Below are positions 17,992-27,454 of a DNA stretch of 64,000 nucleotides, piece after piece. The stretch lies in contig NZ_CP036264.1 in the NCBI RefSeq assembly GCF_008035925.1, positions 5,330,402 to 5,394,401 on the forward strand, given 5' to 3'. The notes below the pieces were generated by a model. That model worked only from the letters and a program-made list of their open reading frames with translations. It had not been told where the DNA came from and searched no databases. How positions within the stretch are numbered: the first letter of the stretch is position 1; each line of letters begins with the position of its first letter. This DNA comes from Stieleria maiorica (GTDB lineage Bacteria; Planctomycetota; Planctomycetia; Pirellulales; Pirellulaceae). A program made the position numbers and the translations under genes.

Positions 17992-20976
17992 GTGGCACGC
18001 ATTTACGCGCTCGCAAAAGAACTTAATCTCGATAGTAAAGATCTGGTTGATCTCGTTAAGAAAGTTGGCATCACCGGAAAAGGCTCGGCACTTGCCAGCC
18101 TGACCGATGACGAAGCCCAACGGGTGCGCGATCATCTAAGCGGTGGTGCCGAAACGGCAAAGGCACCCGCTCCGGCTTCAACCGCGACGGCAGTCAAAGA
18201 GAGCAAGCCCGTCGCCGTTCGCGAGGCCGTACGGCCCGAACGAAAGCCCGTGAATCTTCAATCCGTTCCCAAAGGCGGAGGTGCAGCAGCCAAAGCGCCC
18301 GCCGAATCCAAGCCCGTCGCCAAGCCGGAACCGAAACTGCGGGCCCCCGCCCCGCTGCCCCCGGTTTCCGAGCCGCCGGCTGCCGCCACAGACGAAACGC
18401 CCGCACAGTCCCCCGATGTGCGACTGCCGGCCACCAGCCGACGGAGCAGCGGGCTGGCCGGACGAGTCGCGCGGGGCAAGGAGCCCGGATCGCCGTCCTC
18501 CCCCCAATCACTGCCCGCCGCGGAAACGCCGGCAGCCAAGTCACCGAGCAAGCCGGAAAAAGCTCCCGCGCCGCCGGCCCGCAAAGCGGAACCGGCGCCG
18601 CCCGCCAAACCGACTCCGCCGACACGCACCGCACCCCCGCAACGCTCCGCAGGCCCGTTGGCCGTTCGTGGCAACACCGGCGGTGCCGGGCGAGTGCGCT
18701 CCCTGGACAATCGCTCCAACGGCGGCGGTGAAGGAAAAAAGGGCGAAGGAAAGAGCAAGCGTCGCGAGCCACGGATCGCCGTCAACCTCGCATCGCTGCC
18801 CGACGCCCCGCCCGAAGTCCCCGCCAAGGCCAAGGGTGAACCGAAGGCGCAAAAGCCCGAAATCAAACTCAGCCCCGATTTGATCGCCGGCCACAAACAA
18901 GGCATGAAGGCGCCGTTGGAAAAACTGGCCGCTGAATCGGACGAGCAGAAACGTCCGTCCGGAAAACGTGGCGGACTGTCTGGGTTCACCGACAAAGGCA
19001 AACGCGGCATCGAAGACGACGAAAAGCCTCGCAAGAAGGGGCTCTCCGGGATGGCCGGGGTTCGTCAGGACCGCAGCGGAAAACGTCGTCGATCCGGTGA
19101 CCTGTCGCGGAGCTATGGCCGCGACGACAACCGCGGTCAACGCCGAACGCTGCAACACAAGGGGACCAACACCGCAGCACCGCGGAAGGAACCCGTCCAG
19201 ATCGAACTGCCGTGCACCGTGCGGAGCTTCTCCGAAGCCGCCAGTATCGGTGTGGCCCAAGTCCTCAAAGCGTTGATGGGCATGGGAATCATGGCCAACA
19301 TCAATGCCGAACTGGAATACGAAACGGCTGAATTGATCGCAGCCGAGCTCGACCTGGAACTGCAGCTGAAGGAATCCGAGTCTCTCGAAGACGAACTGAT
19401 TACGGAAATCGAAGAGCTTTCCGACGATCCCGACGCGTTGGTGACTCGCCCGCCGATCGTGACCTTCCTGGGGCACGTCGACCACGGGAAAACCAGTTTG
19501 CTGGACTACTTGATCGGGATCAACGTCGTCAGCGGCGAAGCCGGCGGGATCACCCAGCACATCCGTGCCTACGAAATCGAAAAAGACGGCCGCAGCGTCA
19601 CCTTTGTCGATACGCCGGGTCACGAAGCGTTCACCGAAATGCGTGCCCGTGGTGCCAACGTCACCGACATCGCCGTCCTGGTCGTGGCCGCCGATGACGG
19701 CATCATGCCGCAGACCGAAGAAGCGATCAGCCACGCCAAGGCGGCCGAGGTTCCGATCGTCGTCGCGCTCAACAAGATCGACTTGGAAGGCGTCGACTCC
19801 AACCGGGTCATGACGCAATTGACCGAACATCAATTGACGCCCAGCGCGTGGGGCGGCGACGTCGAAGTCGTTCCGACCAGTGCGATCACCGGTGCCGGCA
19901 TGGACGAATTGCTGGAAACGCTGCTGACGATCGCCGAGCTGAACGAATACACGGCCAACCCCGACCGCAACGCCTTGGGCGTGTGTCTGGAATCGGAGCA
20001 ACAGGGTGACCGCGGTGTCGTCGCCAAACTGGTCGTGCAAAACGGCACCCTCCGCGTCGGCGATATCCTGGTCTGCGGCCCCACCTACGGCCGGGTCCGC
20101 GCGATGACCAACACCTTGACCGGGGAAGCGATGACCGAAGCCGGTCCGAGCACACCGGTCAGTGTGATGGGTCTGGAAGACCCGCCGGGTGCGGGCGACC
20201 GATTCCACGTGTTGGAAGACATCACCGACGCCCGCGAAATCGCCGCGTCACGTGCCGACGCGTCCAGTCGACAAACGCTCTCGGGCAACACCACCGCCGT
20301 CTCGTTCGAGAATTTCCAAGAGATGCTGCAAGGCGGTCGCTTGGGACAGACCGAAGAAAAGGTCAAACTGAACGTCATCGTCCGTGCCGACGTCAAAGGG
20401 TCGTTGGAAGCGATCGACAAAGAACTGGGCAAGTTCGATCACCCGGAAGTCGAGATCAAGGTGCTGCAACGCAGCGTCGGCGGCATCACGCTGGCCGATG
20501 TGACGCTAGCCAGTGCGTCCAACGCCGTCATCTTGGGATTCAATGTGATCCCCGACGAACAGGCTCGGTCGCTGGCCGACGAACGCGACGTTCAGATTCG
20601 ACGCTACGACGTGATCTACAAGTTGACCGACGACATCCGGGCGATGATCGAGGGCCGACTGAAGCCGGAAGAACGCGTCGTCGAACTCGGACGGGCACTC
20701 GTCAAACAAGTCTTTTCGATCAGCCGCGTCGGTACGATCGCCGGTTGTTACGTCGCACAGGGTTCGATCCAACGCGGTTGTCGCATCCGTGTCAATCGCG
20801 ACGGTCGAACGATCGGCGATTACGCACTGGATTCGCTGCGACGTATCAAAGAAGACGTCAAAGAAGTGCCTCGTGGAATGGAGTGCGGGATTCGTTTACA
20901 AGGCTTCAATGACGTCAAACAGGATGACGTGTTGGAAGCGTACCGAATCGAAGAAGTGGCCCGAACGTTGGATTGA
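17992..20976 (+). CDS. infB: Translation initiation factor IF-2
   Basis: About 994 residues. GTPase that brings fMet-tRNA to the 30S subunit and promotes subunit joining. GTG 17992 is chosen because it gives (M)[18 protein letters not shown], the usual IF2 N-terminal domain start, with AGGA 11 nt upstream; TTG 17983 is too close to that site. Roughly 70-400 is a long Ala/Pro/Lys-rich disordered linker. A second IF2-N subdomain ([20 protein letters not shown]) precedes the G domain: G1 [10 protein letters not shown] (about 491-500), G3 DTPGHEAF, G4 NKID. Domains II, III and IV follow and are complete (C-terminus ...[18 protein letters not shown]). Confidence 0.96.
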   Translation: MARIYALAKELNLDSKDLVDLVKKVGITGKGSALASLTDDEAQRVRDHLSGGAETAKAPAPASTATAVKESKPVAVREAVRPERKPVNLQSVPKGGGAAAKAPAESKPVAKPEPKLRAPAPLPPVSEPPAAATDETPAQSPDVRLPATSRRSSGLAGRVARGKEPGSPSSPQSLPAAETPAAKSPSKPEKAPAPPARKAEPAPPAKPTPPTRTAPPQRSAGPLAVRGNTGGAGRVRSLDNRSNGGGEGKKGEGKSKRREPRIAVNLASLPDAPPEVPAKAKGEPKAQKPEIKLSPDLIAGHKQGMKAPLEKLAAESDEQKRPSGKRGGLSGFTDKGKRGIEDDEKPRKKGLSGMAGVRQDRSGKRRRSGDLSRSYGRDDNRGQRRTLQHKGTNTAAPRKEPVQIELPCTVRSFSEAASIGVAQVLKALMGMGIMANINAELEYETAELIAAELDLELQLKESESLEDELITEIEELSDDPDALVTRPPIVTFLGHVDHGKTSLLDYLIGINVVSGEAGGITQHIRAYEIEKDGRSVTFVDTPGHEAFTEMRARGANVTDIAVLVVAADDGIMPQTEEAISHAKAAEVPIVVALNKIDLEGVDSNRVMTQLTEHQLTPSAWGGDVEVVPTSAITGAGMDELLETLLTIAELNEYTANPDRNALGVCLESEQQGDRGVVAKLVVQNGTLRVGDILVCGPTYGRVRAMTNTLTGEAMTEAGPSTPVSVMGLEDPPGAGDRFHVLEDITDAREIAASRADASSRQTLSGNTTAVSFENFQEMLQGGRLGQTEEKVKLNVIVRADVKGSLEAIDKELGKFDHPEVEIKVLQRSVGGITLADVTLASASNAVILGFNVIPDEQARSLADERDVQIRRYDVIYKLTDDIRAMIEGRLKPEERVVELGRALVKQVFSISRVGTIAGCYVAQGSIQRGCRIRVNRDGRTIGDYALDSLRRIKEDVKEVPRGMECGIRLQGFNDVKQDDVLEAYRIEEVARTLD

Positions 20977-21080
20977 TTCGTATCGCGTTGACCCCTGGGG
21001 CAATGCCGCATCGGCACGCCCCGGGTCAATCGACAAGTCCAACGACCGTTTCTCTCGTTTTTTCCCCGCTCAGGTTCATC

Positions 21081-21527
21081 GTGACCAGTCGTCGAATGTT
21101 GAAAGCCGCCGAAGCGATCCGCGAGGTCGTCGCGTCGGCTATCTTGACCGAAATTAGAGACCCCCGCGTCAAAGACGTGACCGTCATCGGTGTCGAAGTA
21201 ACGCCCGACATGCGCGAAGCCACCGTTTCCATCAGCGTGATGGGCGACGAAGCGCAGAAGCAACGCTCGCTCCGCGGGCTGCAGAACTCCGCCGGTTTTC
21301 TGCAGTCAAAGATCGCCAACCGTATCGACACGCGGTACACGCCCCGCCTGCAATTTGAACTCAACCGCGGCATGGAAAACGCCATGGTTGTGGGCGAATT
21401 GCTCGGCAAGATCCGCCGTGAAAAACAGGCCGAACAGTCCGCCGCGACGGAAGATTCCGACGTCGATCCGGCGCCGATCGATGGCGATCCCCCGACATCC
21501 GCGACCGGCGCCCCAGAATCTTCGTGA
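21081..21527 (+). CDS. rbfA: 30S ribosome-binding factor RbfA
   Basis: 148 residues from GTG 21081: (M)TSRRMLKAAEAIREVVAS, the typical RbfA start. An upstream in-frame start at 20973 would overlap infB and add 36 unrelated residues. KH-like fold with the hallmark EIRDPRVKDVTVIGVEVTPD and later LQSKIANRIDTRYTPRLQF. Assists maturation of the 16S rRNA 5' domain in 30S subunits. The last about 35 residues are an acidic, Pro/Ser-rich tail. AGG lies 7 nt before the GTG. Confidence 0.94.
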   Translation: MTSRRMLKAAEAIREVVASAILTEIRDPRVKDVTVIGVEVTPDMREATVSISVMGDEAQKQRSLRGLQNSAGFLQSKIANRIDTRYTPRLQFELNRGMENAMVVGELLGKIRREKQAEQSAATEDSDVDPAPIDGDPPTSATGAPESS

Positions 21528-21635
21528 TTCTCGCTGCCGACACCTACCAAGACGATCCACTCTGATAAGACTGCGACGCAGCGACTGGACGCACGACGCA
21601 ACTCCCGCAAACACAATTCCCGAACCACAAAAACG

Positions 21636-22745
21636 ATGGCCGCAAGCAACCGAGCCAAGCTGATCACGAAGCTGCACACCGAGCTGAAGAAGAAATACAC
21701 GCTTCCACCCTCGCAACCCTCCCGTCCGCTGCTCGAACACCTCTTGTACGCTTGCTTGCTTCAGGACGCTCCCTATGACCTGGCTGATGAAGGCTTGGCC
21801 AAGTGCGAGCAGGAGTTTTTCGACTGGAACGAAGTCCGCGTGACCACCGTCACCGAATTGACGCAAGTGTTGTCGGGAATGCCCGATCCGGCCAAGACCG
21901 CGCGACGGTTGAAAGAAATCCTGCAAGCCGTCTTTGAAGAGTTCTACGCGTTCGACCTGGACCATCTCAAGAAAGAGAACTTGGGCAAGGCCGTCGCCCG
22001 ATTCGAATCGATGCCGGTGATGACGCCGTTCGTACTCAGCTACACCATCCAACACGGCTTGGGTGGTCACTCGATTCCCGTCGACTACGCCGGGATGGTG
22101 ATCATGTTGTCCACCGGCATCGCATCGCAGAACGAAGCCGCCGACGGCAAGATCCCCGGCCTGGAGCGAGCGATCCCGAAGAACAAGGCGGTGGAGTTTT
22201 CGGCGCTGTTGCACCAAGCCGGCGTCGCGCTGTTGCTGGACCACAACGACAAAAAGGCGCGTGCCTTGATCGATGCGGTCGCCAAGGGTTCCTCCGAACG
22301 GTACGACGAGTGGGAAGCGAGCAAGAAGGCCGCGATCCGCCGCGTCAAGAAACGACGACGCGAAGAGAAAGCGGCCGCAGAATTGGAAGCCGAGGCGGAA
22401 GCCGAAGTCGCAAAGCAAGCGAAGGCGAAGAAAGCGTCTTCAAAGACGGACTCCGCCAAGTCCAAAGCCGGCGCGAGCACAACCAAGAAGTCAAAATCCG
22501 ACGGCAAATCCGCGGCTTCAGGCGCGAAAAAGTCGGCTGAAAAAAAAAGCGCCGTCAAACCAGCTGAAACAAAAGAACCCGCCAAGAAAAAGGTGACGGC
22601 GAAAAAGGCCGACGCCGAAGAGTCGTCCGGCACGGCGACCAAGAAAAGCTCCAAAAAGGCGTCGGGTTCATCCAAATCAGCGACCACCAAGGCCGCGACC
22701 AAAAAATCAACGAACCGCAAACTGTCCAAACGCAAACCACGTTAG
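21636..22745 (+). CDS. Endonuclease III-fold protein, catalytically degenerate, with Lys/Ala-rich tail
   Basis: 369 residues. Residues 25-160 look like the helical HhH-GPD core of endonuclease III/DNA glycosylases: PLLEHLLYACLLQDAPYD, then FDW-N-E-V-R, then the helix-hairpin-helix region ESMPVMTPFVLSYT (124-137) and the S-I-P-V-D block (146-150). In active enzymes the hairpin reads LPGVGxKTA. Here the lysine position is Phe132 and the glycines are gone, while the Asp equivalent (Asp150) is kept. No C-terminal Fe-S cysteines. Residues 225-369 are a Lys/Ala/Ser tail like histone H1 or the planctomycete/chlamydial Hc1 type. Probably binds DNA or RNA rather than cutting it; assignment is by eye and uncertain. 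It sits between rbfA and yebC. Confidence 0.7.
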   Translation: MAASNRAKLITKLHTELKKKYTLPPSQPSRPLLEHLLYACLLQDAPYDLADEGLAKCEQEFFDWNEVRVTTVTELTQVLSGMPDPAKTARRLKEILQAVFEEFYAFDLDHLKKENLGKAVARFESMPVMTPFVLSYTIQHGLGGHSIPVDYAGMVIMLSTGIASQNEAADGKIPGLERAIPKNKAVEFSALLHQAGVALLLDHNDKKARALIDAVAKGSSERYDEWEASKKAAIRRVKKRRREEKAAAELEAEAEAEVAKQAKAKKASSKTDSAKSKAGASTTKKSKSDGKSAASGAKKSAEKKSAVKPAETKEPAKKKVTAKKADAEESSGTATKKSSKKASGSSKSATTKAATKKSTNRKLSKRKPR

Positions 22746-22821
22746 GCTTTGCCGACGCGGAAGCGGCCCACTGGGCAGGTCCCCCTATCCCTCTCTTCCA
22801 TCTTCGATTCCGAGCACGGTC

Positions 22822-23568
22822 ATGGCAGGTCACTCGAAATGGGCGAACATTCAGCACCGCAAAGGTCGCGTGGATGCCGCCCGCGGTAAACTTTGGAGCA
22901 AGCTGAGCAAGGCGATCATCATGGCGGCCCAGTCCGGCGGTGGTGATCCGGCGGCCAACTTCAAATTGCGCAAAGCGATCGACGACGCCAAAGCCGTCAG
23001 TATGCCCAAAGACAACATCACCCGTGCGATCAAACGCGGCACCGGTGAACTGGGCGGTGATCGTGTGGAGGAAGTGCTGTACGAAGGGTACGGGCCCGGC
23101 GGCGTCGCGATCATGTGCGAAAGCTTGACCGACAACCGCAATCGCACCGCCCCCGAACTGCGATCGATCTTCTCCAAACTCGGCGGCGAACTCGGTAAAA
23201 CCGGGTGCGTCTCCTACCTGTTTGACCGCAAAGGTTTGTTCGTCTTTGATGCCCAGTCGGTCGACGAAGAAAGTGTCACGCTGATCGCGCTCGAACACGG
23301 CGGGGAAGACGTCGAAGAAACCGATGAAGGCAAATTGCAAGTGACGTGCTTGCCCGATCACTTCGACGCACTTTCAGACGCCTTCGAAGCGGCCGAACTG
23401 GAGACGGAAGTCAAACAGGTCACGCTGATCCCACAAACGACCGTCGACGTCGATGAAGCCACCGGTCAAAAGGCGATGCGGTTGCTGGAACAACTGGACG
23501 ACCACGATGACGTCCAGAACGTCAGCACCAATCTGAACATCACCGACGAGATGATGGCCGGCGAGTAG
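22822..23568 (+). CDS. yebC: YebC/PmpR family regulator (translation-associated)
   Basis: 248 residues, family length. Begins MAGHSKWANIQHRKGRVDAA, the invariant YebC start, and contains ALDDAKA-type helix (RKAIDDAKAVSMPKDNITRA), GGDRVEEVLYEGYGPGG and the NRNRTAPELRSIFSK motif. The family was described as DNA-binding regulators, and later as factors relieving ribosome stalling at proline stretches; the location after infB/rbfA fits the second role. Cytoplasmic. Last gene of the plus-strand block; palindromes follow. Confidence 0.95.
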   Translation: MAGHSKWANIQHRKGRVDAARGKLWSKLSKAIIMAAQSGGGDPAANFKLRKAIDDAKAVSMPKDNITRAIKRGTGELGGDRVEEVLYEGYGPGGVAIMCESLTDNRNRTAPELRSIFSKLGGELGKTGCVSYLFDRKGLFVFDAQSVDEESVTLIALEHGGEDVEETDEGKLQVTCLPDHFDALSDAFEAAELETEVKQVTLIPQTTVDVDEATGQKAMRLLEQLDDHDDVQNVSTNLNITDEMMAGE

Positions 23569-23616
23569 GCGTGGGACGCCCCTCCCAGCCAAGAGCGAAC
23601 AAACGCACAGGTTTAG

Positions 23617-23704
23617 AATTCACCCTCCCTGGCAGAGGTCGTGCGGTTTTTGGATATCAACGTGCTGGTGGCAGAAAGGGCGAGGGGAGGTCGAACGGTG
23701 AATT
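23617..23704. repeat. Imperfect inverted repeat after yebC
   Basis: GAATTCACCCTCCC at the left and GAGGGGAGG...GGTGAATT at the right, separated by about 45 bp. The stem brackets a sequence with no coding signal. Could be a degenerate palindromic repeat of its own type; no second copy was recognised in the window. Confidence 0.5.
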
Positions 23705-23811
23705 GCCGGGAAACTCTTGTCCTCCGGTCACATCGAATCGCGGATCAACCCTCGCCGCTCCAAGCGCAGACTCCTCCGCGACCCTCCCTCTACGCATCGG
23801 TGTTTACACAA

Positions 23812-23871
23812 CTTACGATGGCTCCCTTCTCCCCCGGCTTTGCGGGGGAGAAGGGCCGGGGATGAAGGGGC
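23812..23871. repeat. Family C hairpin element, copy 1
   Basis: Perfect hairpin CCCTTCTCCCCC (23824-23835), loop GGCTTTG, then CGGGGGAGAAGGG. Flanked on the left by ACTTACGATGGCT and on the right by CCGGGGATGAAGGGGC. The left flank and stem recur at 28064-28123, stem and right flank at 63744-63795. Confidence 0.8.
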
Positions 23872-23899
23872 TAGCGGCCTGAAAACTGCTCGGGTGCAT

Positions 23900-23999
23900 G
23901 GCCCCTCACCCCCTGCCCCTCTCCCCAAAACAGATCGCGGGCATCGTCGTTCCGCGATCGAAGTCGTTCGCGCGATCTGTTTTAGGGAGAGGGGAGCCC
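23900..23999. repeat. Family C hairpin element, copy 2 (long stem)
   Basis: CCCCTCTCCCCAAAACAGAT (23917-23936) pairs with ATCTGTTTTAGGGAGAGGGG (23975-23994), with a 38-bp loop that is itself partly self-complementary (CGATCG-rich). It is 28 bp from copy 1 and shares the CCCTCTCCCC/GGGGAGAGGG core and the outer GGCCCCTCACCCC. Located in the gap between convergent yebC and nrdJ. Confidence 0.75.
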
Positions 24000-24122
24000 T
24001 GCTCTAGACTGCGAGCCGACTTGTGTTGCCCCCATGCCGTCAGGGAGAGTTGATCTACATGAGCAATGAATGCTCGATTCGACTTGACGCGCATTCCCCT
24101 CGGGGCGCACGCCCCTGAAACC

Positions 24123-24154
24123 AAAAAAGGCCCACGCATTCGCGTGGGCCTTTT
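24123..24154 (-). terminator. Rho-independent terminator for nrdJ (possibly bidirectional)
   Basis: Nine-base-pair GC stem GGCCCACGC / GCGTGGGCC with a 4-nt ATTC loop. On the minus strand, the direction of nrdJ, it is followed by six T; on the plus strand by four T. It lies 28 bp beyond the nrdJ stop codon. Confidence 0.9.
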
Positions 24155-24181
24155 GTCGTTTGACTGGGGCGACCGAATTGA

Positions 24182-27175
24182 TCAGCTGCAACCCATGCTC
24201 GCGCCGCAATTGTGACACAGGTAGCAGTTGCCGTTGCGGACCGTGATGCTGCCACAGTTGTCGCAGCTCGGGGCATCGATCTGGAATCTGGCAAACTGGT
24301 CTTGCCGATTTCCGTCCTTGGCCGCATGACCATTTCCACCGGCCAGACTGGCCAGCAAACCGGCCCGTTCGGACGCCATGATGGACGCATCGGCGACGAC
24401 GACCTCGGGACCGTTGGCGCTGTTGATCGGATCGCTGGTCACCGTCGGCACCGGATCGGCCGAGACACTGGAATCCTTGCTCATGAAGGTCAGCCCCAAC
24501 CATCGCGCGATGTAGTCGACCACGCTCTTGGCGATCCGAATGTCCTTGTTGCTGGTGTGGCCCATCGGTTCGAACCGGGTGTGGCTGAACTTGTTGACCA
24601 GCACTTCCAACGGCACGCCGTATTGCAATGCGATGGAAAGCGCCGTTCCGAAGCTGTCCATGATGCCGCCGACGGTGGAACCTTCTTTGGCCATCGTGAT
24701 GAAGACTTCGCCCGGTCGTCCGTCGGGGTACTGCCCGACGCACAGGTAGCCTTCGTGACCGGCGATGGTGAACTTGTGCGTCACGCTGCTGCGGGTATCG
24801 GGCAACCGTTCCCGCCGCGGCTTGTATACGATCTTCTCGACCGTCTTGGTGACCACGTTCTGGCTGGCCGCCCCTTCGCCGTCTTCGGATTTCGTGTTCA
24901 GCGGTTGCGACTGCTTGCTGCCGTCGCGGTAGATCGCGATGGCCTTGAGCCCCAATTCCCAACCCCAGTAGTAGGCGTCGGCGATATCCGACGGAGTCAC
25001 ATCCTGCGGCATGTTGACGGTCTTGCTGATCGCTCCGGACAGGAACGGTTGTGCGGCGGCCATCATCGTGATGTGGGCCCGCCAAGAAATGCTTCGCACG
25101 CCGTTGGCCGGTGTGAAGGCACAATCAAACACCGGCAGGTGCTCCGTCTTCAATTCCGGTGCACCTTCGATCGTGTCGTTGACGTCGATGAAGGCCAGGA
25201 TCGCTTCGATCTGGTCGGTATTGTAACCGAGCTTCTTCAGTGCCTGGGCGACCGTCTGGTTGACGATCTTCAACATGCCCCCGCCGGCGAGCTGCTTGTA
25301 TTTGACCAGCGCGATATCCGGTTCGATCCCCGTCGTGTCACAATCCATCATGAAACTGATCGTGCCGGTGGGTGCCAACACCGTCGCTTGGGCGTTGCGG
25401 AAACCGTACCGCTCACCGATCTCCAAGACGTCATCCCACAGCTTCTGTGCGGCTTGCTTCAGTCCGGCCGGGCCTTCATCGTTGATCTGGTCGGCCGCTT
25501 CGCGGTGCATTCGCATCACGCCGAGCATCGGTTTTTCATTTTCGCTGTAGCCGTCGAACGGACCGACCACGCCGGCCAGTTCGGCACTGGTGCGGTTGGC
25601 TTCGCCGTGCATCAACGCGGTCAACGATCCGCACAACCCTCGTGCGGCGTCGGAATCGTATCCCATCCCGCGCGACATGATCAGCGATCCCAGGTTGCTG
25701 TAACCGAGTCCCAACGGGCGATACTTGTGGCTGTTGCGAGCGATCGGCTCGGTCGGATAGCTGGCGTGATCGACCAGGATCTCTTGGGCGATGAAGAACA
25801 GACGAGCCGCCGCGCGGAATCGATTGACGTCAAACGATCCGTCGCTGCCGGCGAACTTCATCAAGTTGATCGATGCCAGGTTGCACGCCGTGTTGTCCAG
25901 GAACATGTATTCCGAGCACGGGTTGGACGCATTGATCGCACCACTGTTGGGACAGGTGTGCCACCGGTTGATCGTCGTGTCGTATTGGACGCCGGGGTCG
26001 CCGCAGTGCCAGGCACACTCGGACATCTTATTGAGCAGTTCTTTGGCGTCATACGACGGCGCGTCGCCGGTCGCCTTGTCGGTCACCCAACGCGTCTGCC
26101 AACGCTGGCCGTCGCGGACCGCGTGCATGTAATCGTCCGTCAAGCGGACCGACAGGTTGGCGTTCTGGAAACAAACACTGCTGTAGGCTTCACCGTTGAA
26201 GTTCGAATCGTAGCCTTCGCGAATCAACGCATGGGCCTTCTTTTCCTCCGACCACTTGCTCTCGATGAACTCCAAAATATCCGGATGCCAGACCTTCAAC
26301 GACTGCATCTTGGCCGCACGGCGTGTCTTTCCGCCGCTTTTGACCACCCCGGCGATCGAGTCATACACCCGCATGAACGACAGCGGCCCCGAAGGCGTTC
26401 CACCACCGGACAGCTTTTCGCGCGAGGACCGGATCGTCGACAAATCCGTTCCCGTTCCCGAACCGAATTTGAACAGCATCGCCTCGGCACACGCCAGACG
26501 CATGATGTCTTCCATGTTGTCTTCGACGGCTTGGATAAAGCACGCACTACCCTGCGGAAATTCGTAGGGATTCTCCGGCTGGAACGTTTCGTTCTCCTCG
26601 CGGCTCCACGCCCAGTTGCACTTCGCTCCGGTCACACCGTATTGCTGGTGCAAACCGACGTTGAACCAGACCGGGCTGTTGAACGCACCGTGCTGGTGCA
26701 GACACAACCAGGTCAGATCGCGATAGAAATTCTCGCCGTCGGCCGGCGTGTCGAAGTAACCGTCGGCCAACCCCCAGTCCGCAATCGTCCGCGTCACCCG
26801 GTGCACCAGCTGACGGACCGAGCGCTCCCGCTCGTCCATCTTCTTGGGATCCCCGTAAAAGTACTTGCTGACCACCACGTTGGTCGCCAGCTGGCTCCAC
26901 TTGGCAGGGATTTCGCAGTTGTGCTGTTCGAACAGCGCATTGCCGTTTTCATCCTTGATCGCAGCCGAACGCAGTTCCCACTGCGTCGTCGCAAACGGGG
27001 TCTTGCCGTCGGCCGGGCAAAAAACGGGATCGATCTTCAGTCCGGATCGGTCGCCGCGAAGCGTCGTGCCAAACACGCGCGTCGCATACTCCAGCCCGTG
27101 TTGCTCGTTGACCTTTTCGAAGTCAGAGTCGCCACCGGCCGAAGACTGAGATTGAGTGGGGAGAACAGTTGCCAT
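24182..27175 (-). CDS. nrdJ: Adenosylcobalamin-dependent (class II) ribonucleotide reductase
   Basis: 997 residues. Reduces ribonucleotides to deoxyribonucleotides using a radical generated from vitamin B12 coenzyme, independent of oxygen. Visible class II hallmarks: GSGTGTDLSTIRSSREKLSG, the active-site NPCSEYMFLDNTACNL (Cys about 422) and APTGTISFMMDCDTTGIEPD. The C-terminal redox-active/zinc region is C-D-N-C-G ... CYLCHNCGASMGCS. Length and motifs match the long NrdJ form of planctomycetes and other phyla. ATG start; a possible small gene lies upstream. No cobalamin riboswitch was recognisable in the 5' region. Confidence 0.97.
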   Translation of the reverse strand: MATVLPTQSQSSAGGDSDFEKVNEQHGLEYATRVFGTTLRGDRSGLKIDPVFCPADGKTPFATTQWELRSAAIKDENGNALFEQHNCEIPAKWSQLATNVVVSKYFYGDPKKMDERERSVRQLVHRVTRTIADWGLADGYFDTPADGENFYRDLTWLCLHQHGAFNSPVWFNVGLHQQYGVTGAKCNWAWSREENETFQPENPYEFPQGSACFIQAVEDNMEDIMRLACAEAMLFKFGSGTGTDLSTIRSSREKLSGGGTPSGPLSFMRVYDSIAGVVKSGGKTRRAAKMQSLKVWHPDILEFIESKWSEEKKAHALIREGYDSNFNGEAYSSVCFQNANLSVRLTDDYMHAVRDGQRWQTRWVTDKATGDAPSYDAKELLNKMSECAWHCGDPGVQYDTTINRWHTCPNSGAINASNPCSEYMFLDNTACNLASINLMKFAGSDGSFDVNRFRAAARLFFIAQEILVDHASYPTEPIARNSHKYRPLGLGYSNLGSLIMSRGMGYDSDAARGLCGSLTALMHGEANRTSAELAGVVGPFDGYSENEKPMLGVMRMHREAADQINDEGPAGLKQAAQKLWDDVLEIGERYGFRNAQATVLAPTGTISFMMDCDTTGIEPDIALVKYKQLAGGGMLKIVNQTVAQALKKLGYNTDQIEAILAFIDVNDTIEGAPELKTEHLPVFDCAFTPANGVRSISWRAHITMMAAAQPFLSGAISKTVNMPQDVTPSDIADAYYWGWELGLKAIAIYRDGSKQSQPLNTKSEDGEGAASQNVVTKTVEKIVYKPRRERLPDTRSSVTHKFTIAGHEGYLCVGQYPDGRPGEVFITMAKEGSTVGGIMDSFGTALSIALQYGVPLEVLVNKFSHTRFEPMGHTSNKDIRIAKSVVDYIARWLGLTFMSKDSSVSADPVPTVTSDPINSANGPEVVVADASIMASERAGLLASLAGGNGHAAKDGNRQDQFARFQIDAPSCDNCGSITVRNGNCYLCHNCGASMGCS

Positions 27176-27229
27176 CGTTGAAACAAACTCCGTGAATCGT
27201 CCGTGGGACCAACTCCATTCGATTGTCCT

Positions 27230-27454
27230 TCAGTAGGTCGTCCGACGCGAACGTTTCTGCCCCGCATCGTGCGCCGCCTCTTTGGCTTGACCAGCCCCCC
27301 AAGTCACCTTCCCCGGGCCGCCTGATCGCACTGATTGAATGGTTTTGGTCGTCCGTGAAAAAAGGAAAAAGAACACACCAATCACGCCGACCCAAGTTGA
27401 GGATGCCGAGACAACGGCAAAGAAGTCCTCCAGGGATCCTTCCCAACCGTGCAA
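27230..27454 (-). CDS. Possible small membrane protein upstream of nrdJ
   Basis: 74 codons from TTG 27454 (GGAAGA just upstream); the codon before is an in-frame stop, so no longer version exists. One predicted transmembrane helix (TWVGVIGVFFFLFSRTT, about 20-36) followed by a basic Gly/Ala/Lys tail. Third-codon-position G/C bias looks like coding sequence, and the next stop is 54 bp before nrdJ on the same strand. No family recognised; it could be a chance open frame. Confidence 0.35.
   Translation of the reverse strand: MHGWEGSLEDFFAVVSASSTWVGVIGVFFFLFSRTTKTIQSVRSGGPGKVTWGAGQAKEAAHDAGQKRSRRTTY

Noticed and set aside
18541-20208. 555-codon open frame on the minus strand
   Set aside because: Antisense shadow of infB.
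24212-27181. 989-codon open frame on the plus strand
   Set aside because: Exact antisense of nrdJ; such frames arise from high GC in third positions. Its translation has no recognisable domain while nrdJ shows all class II motifs.
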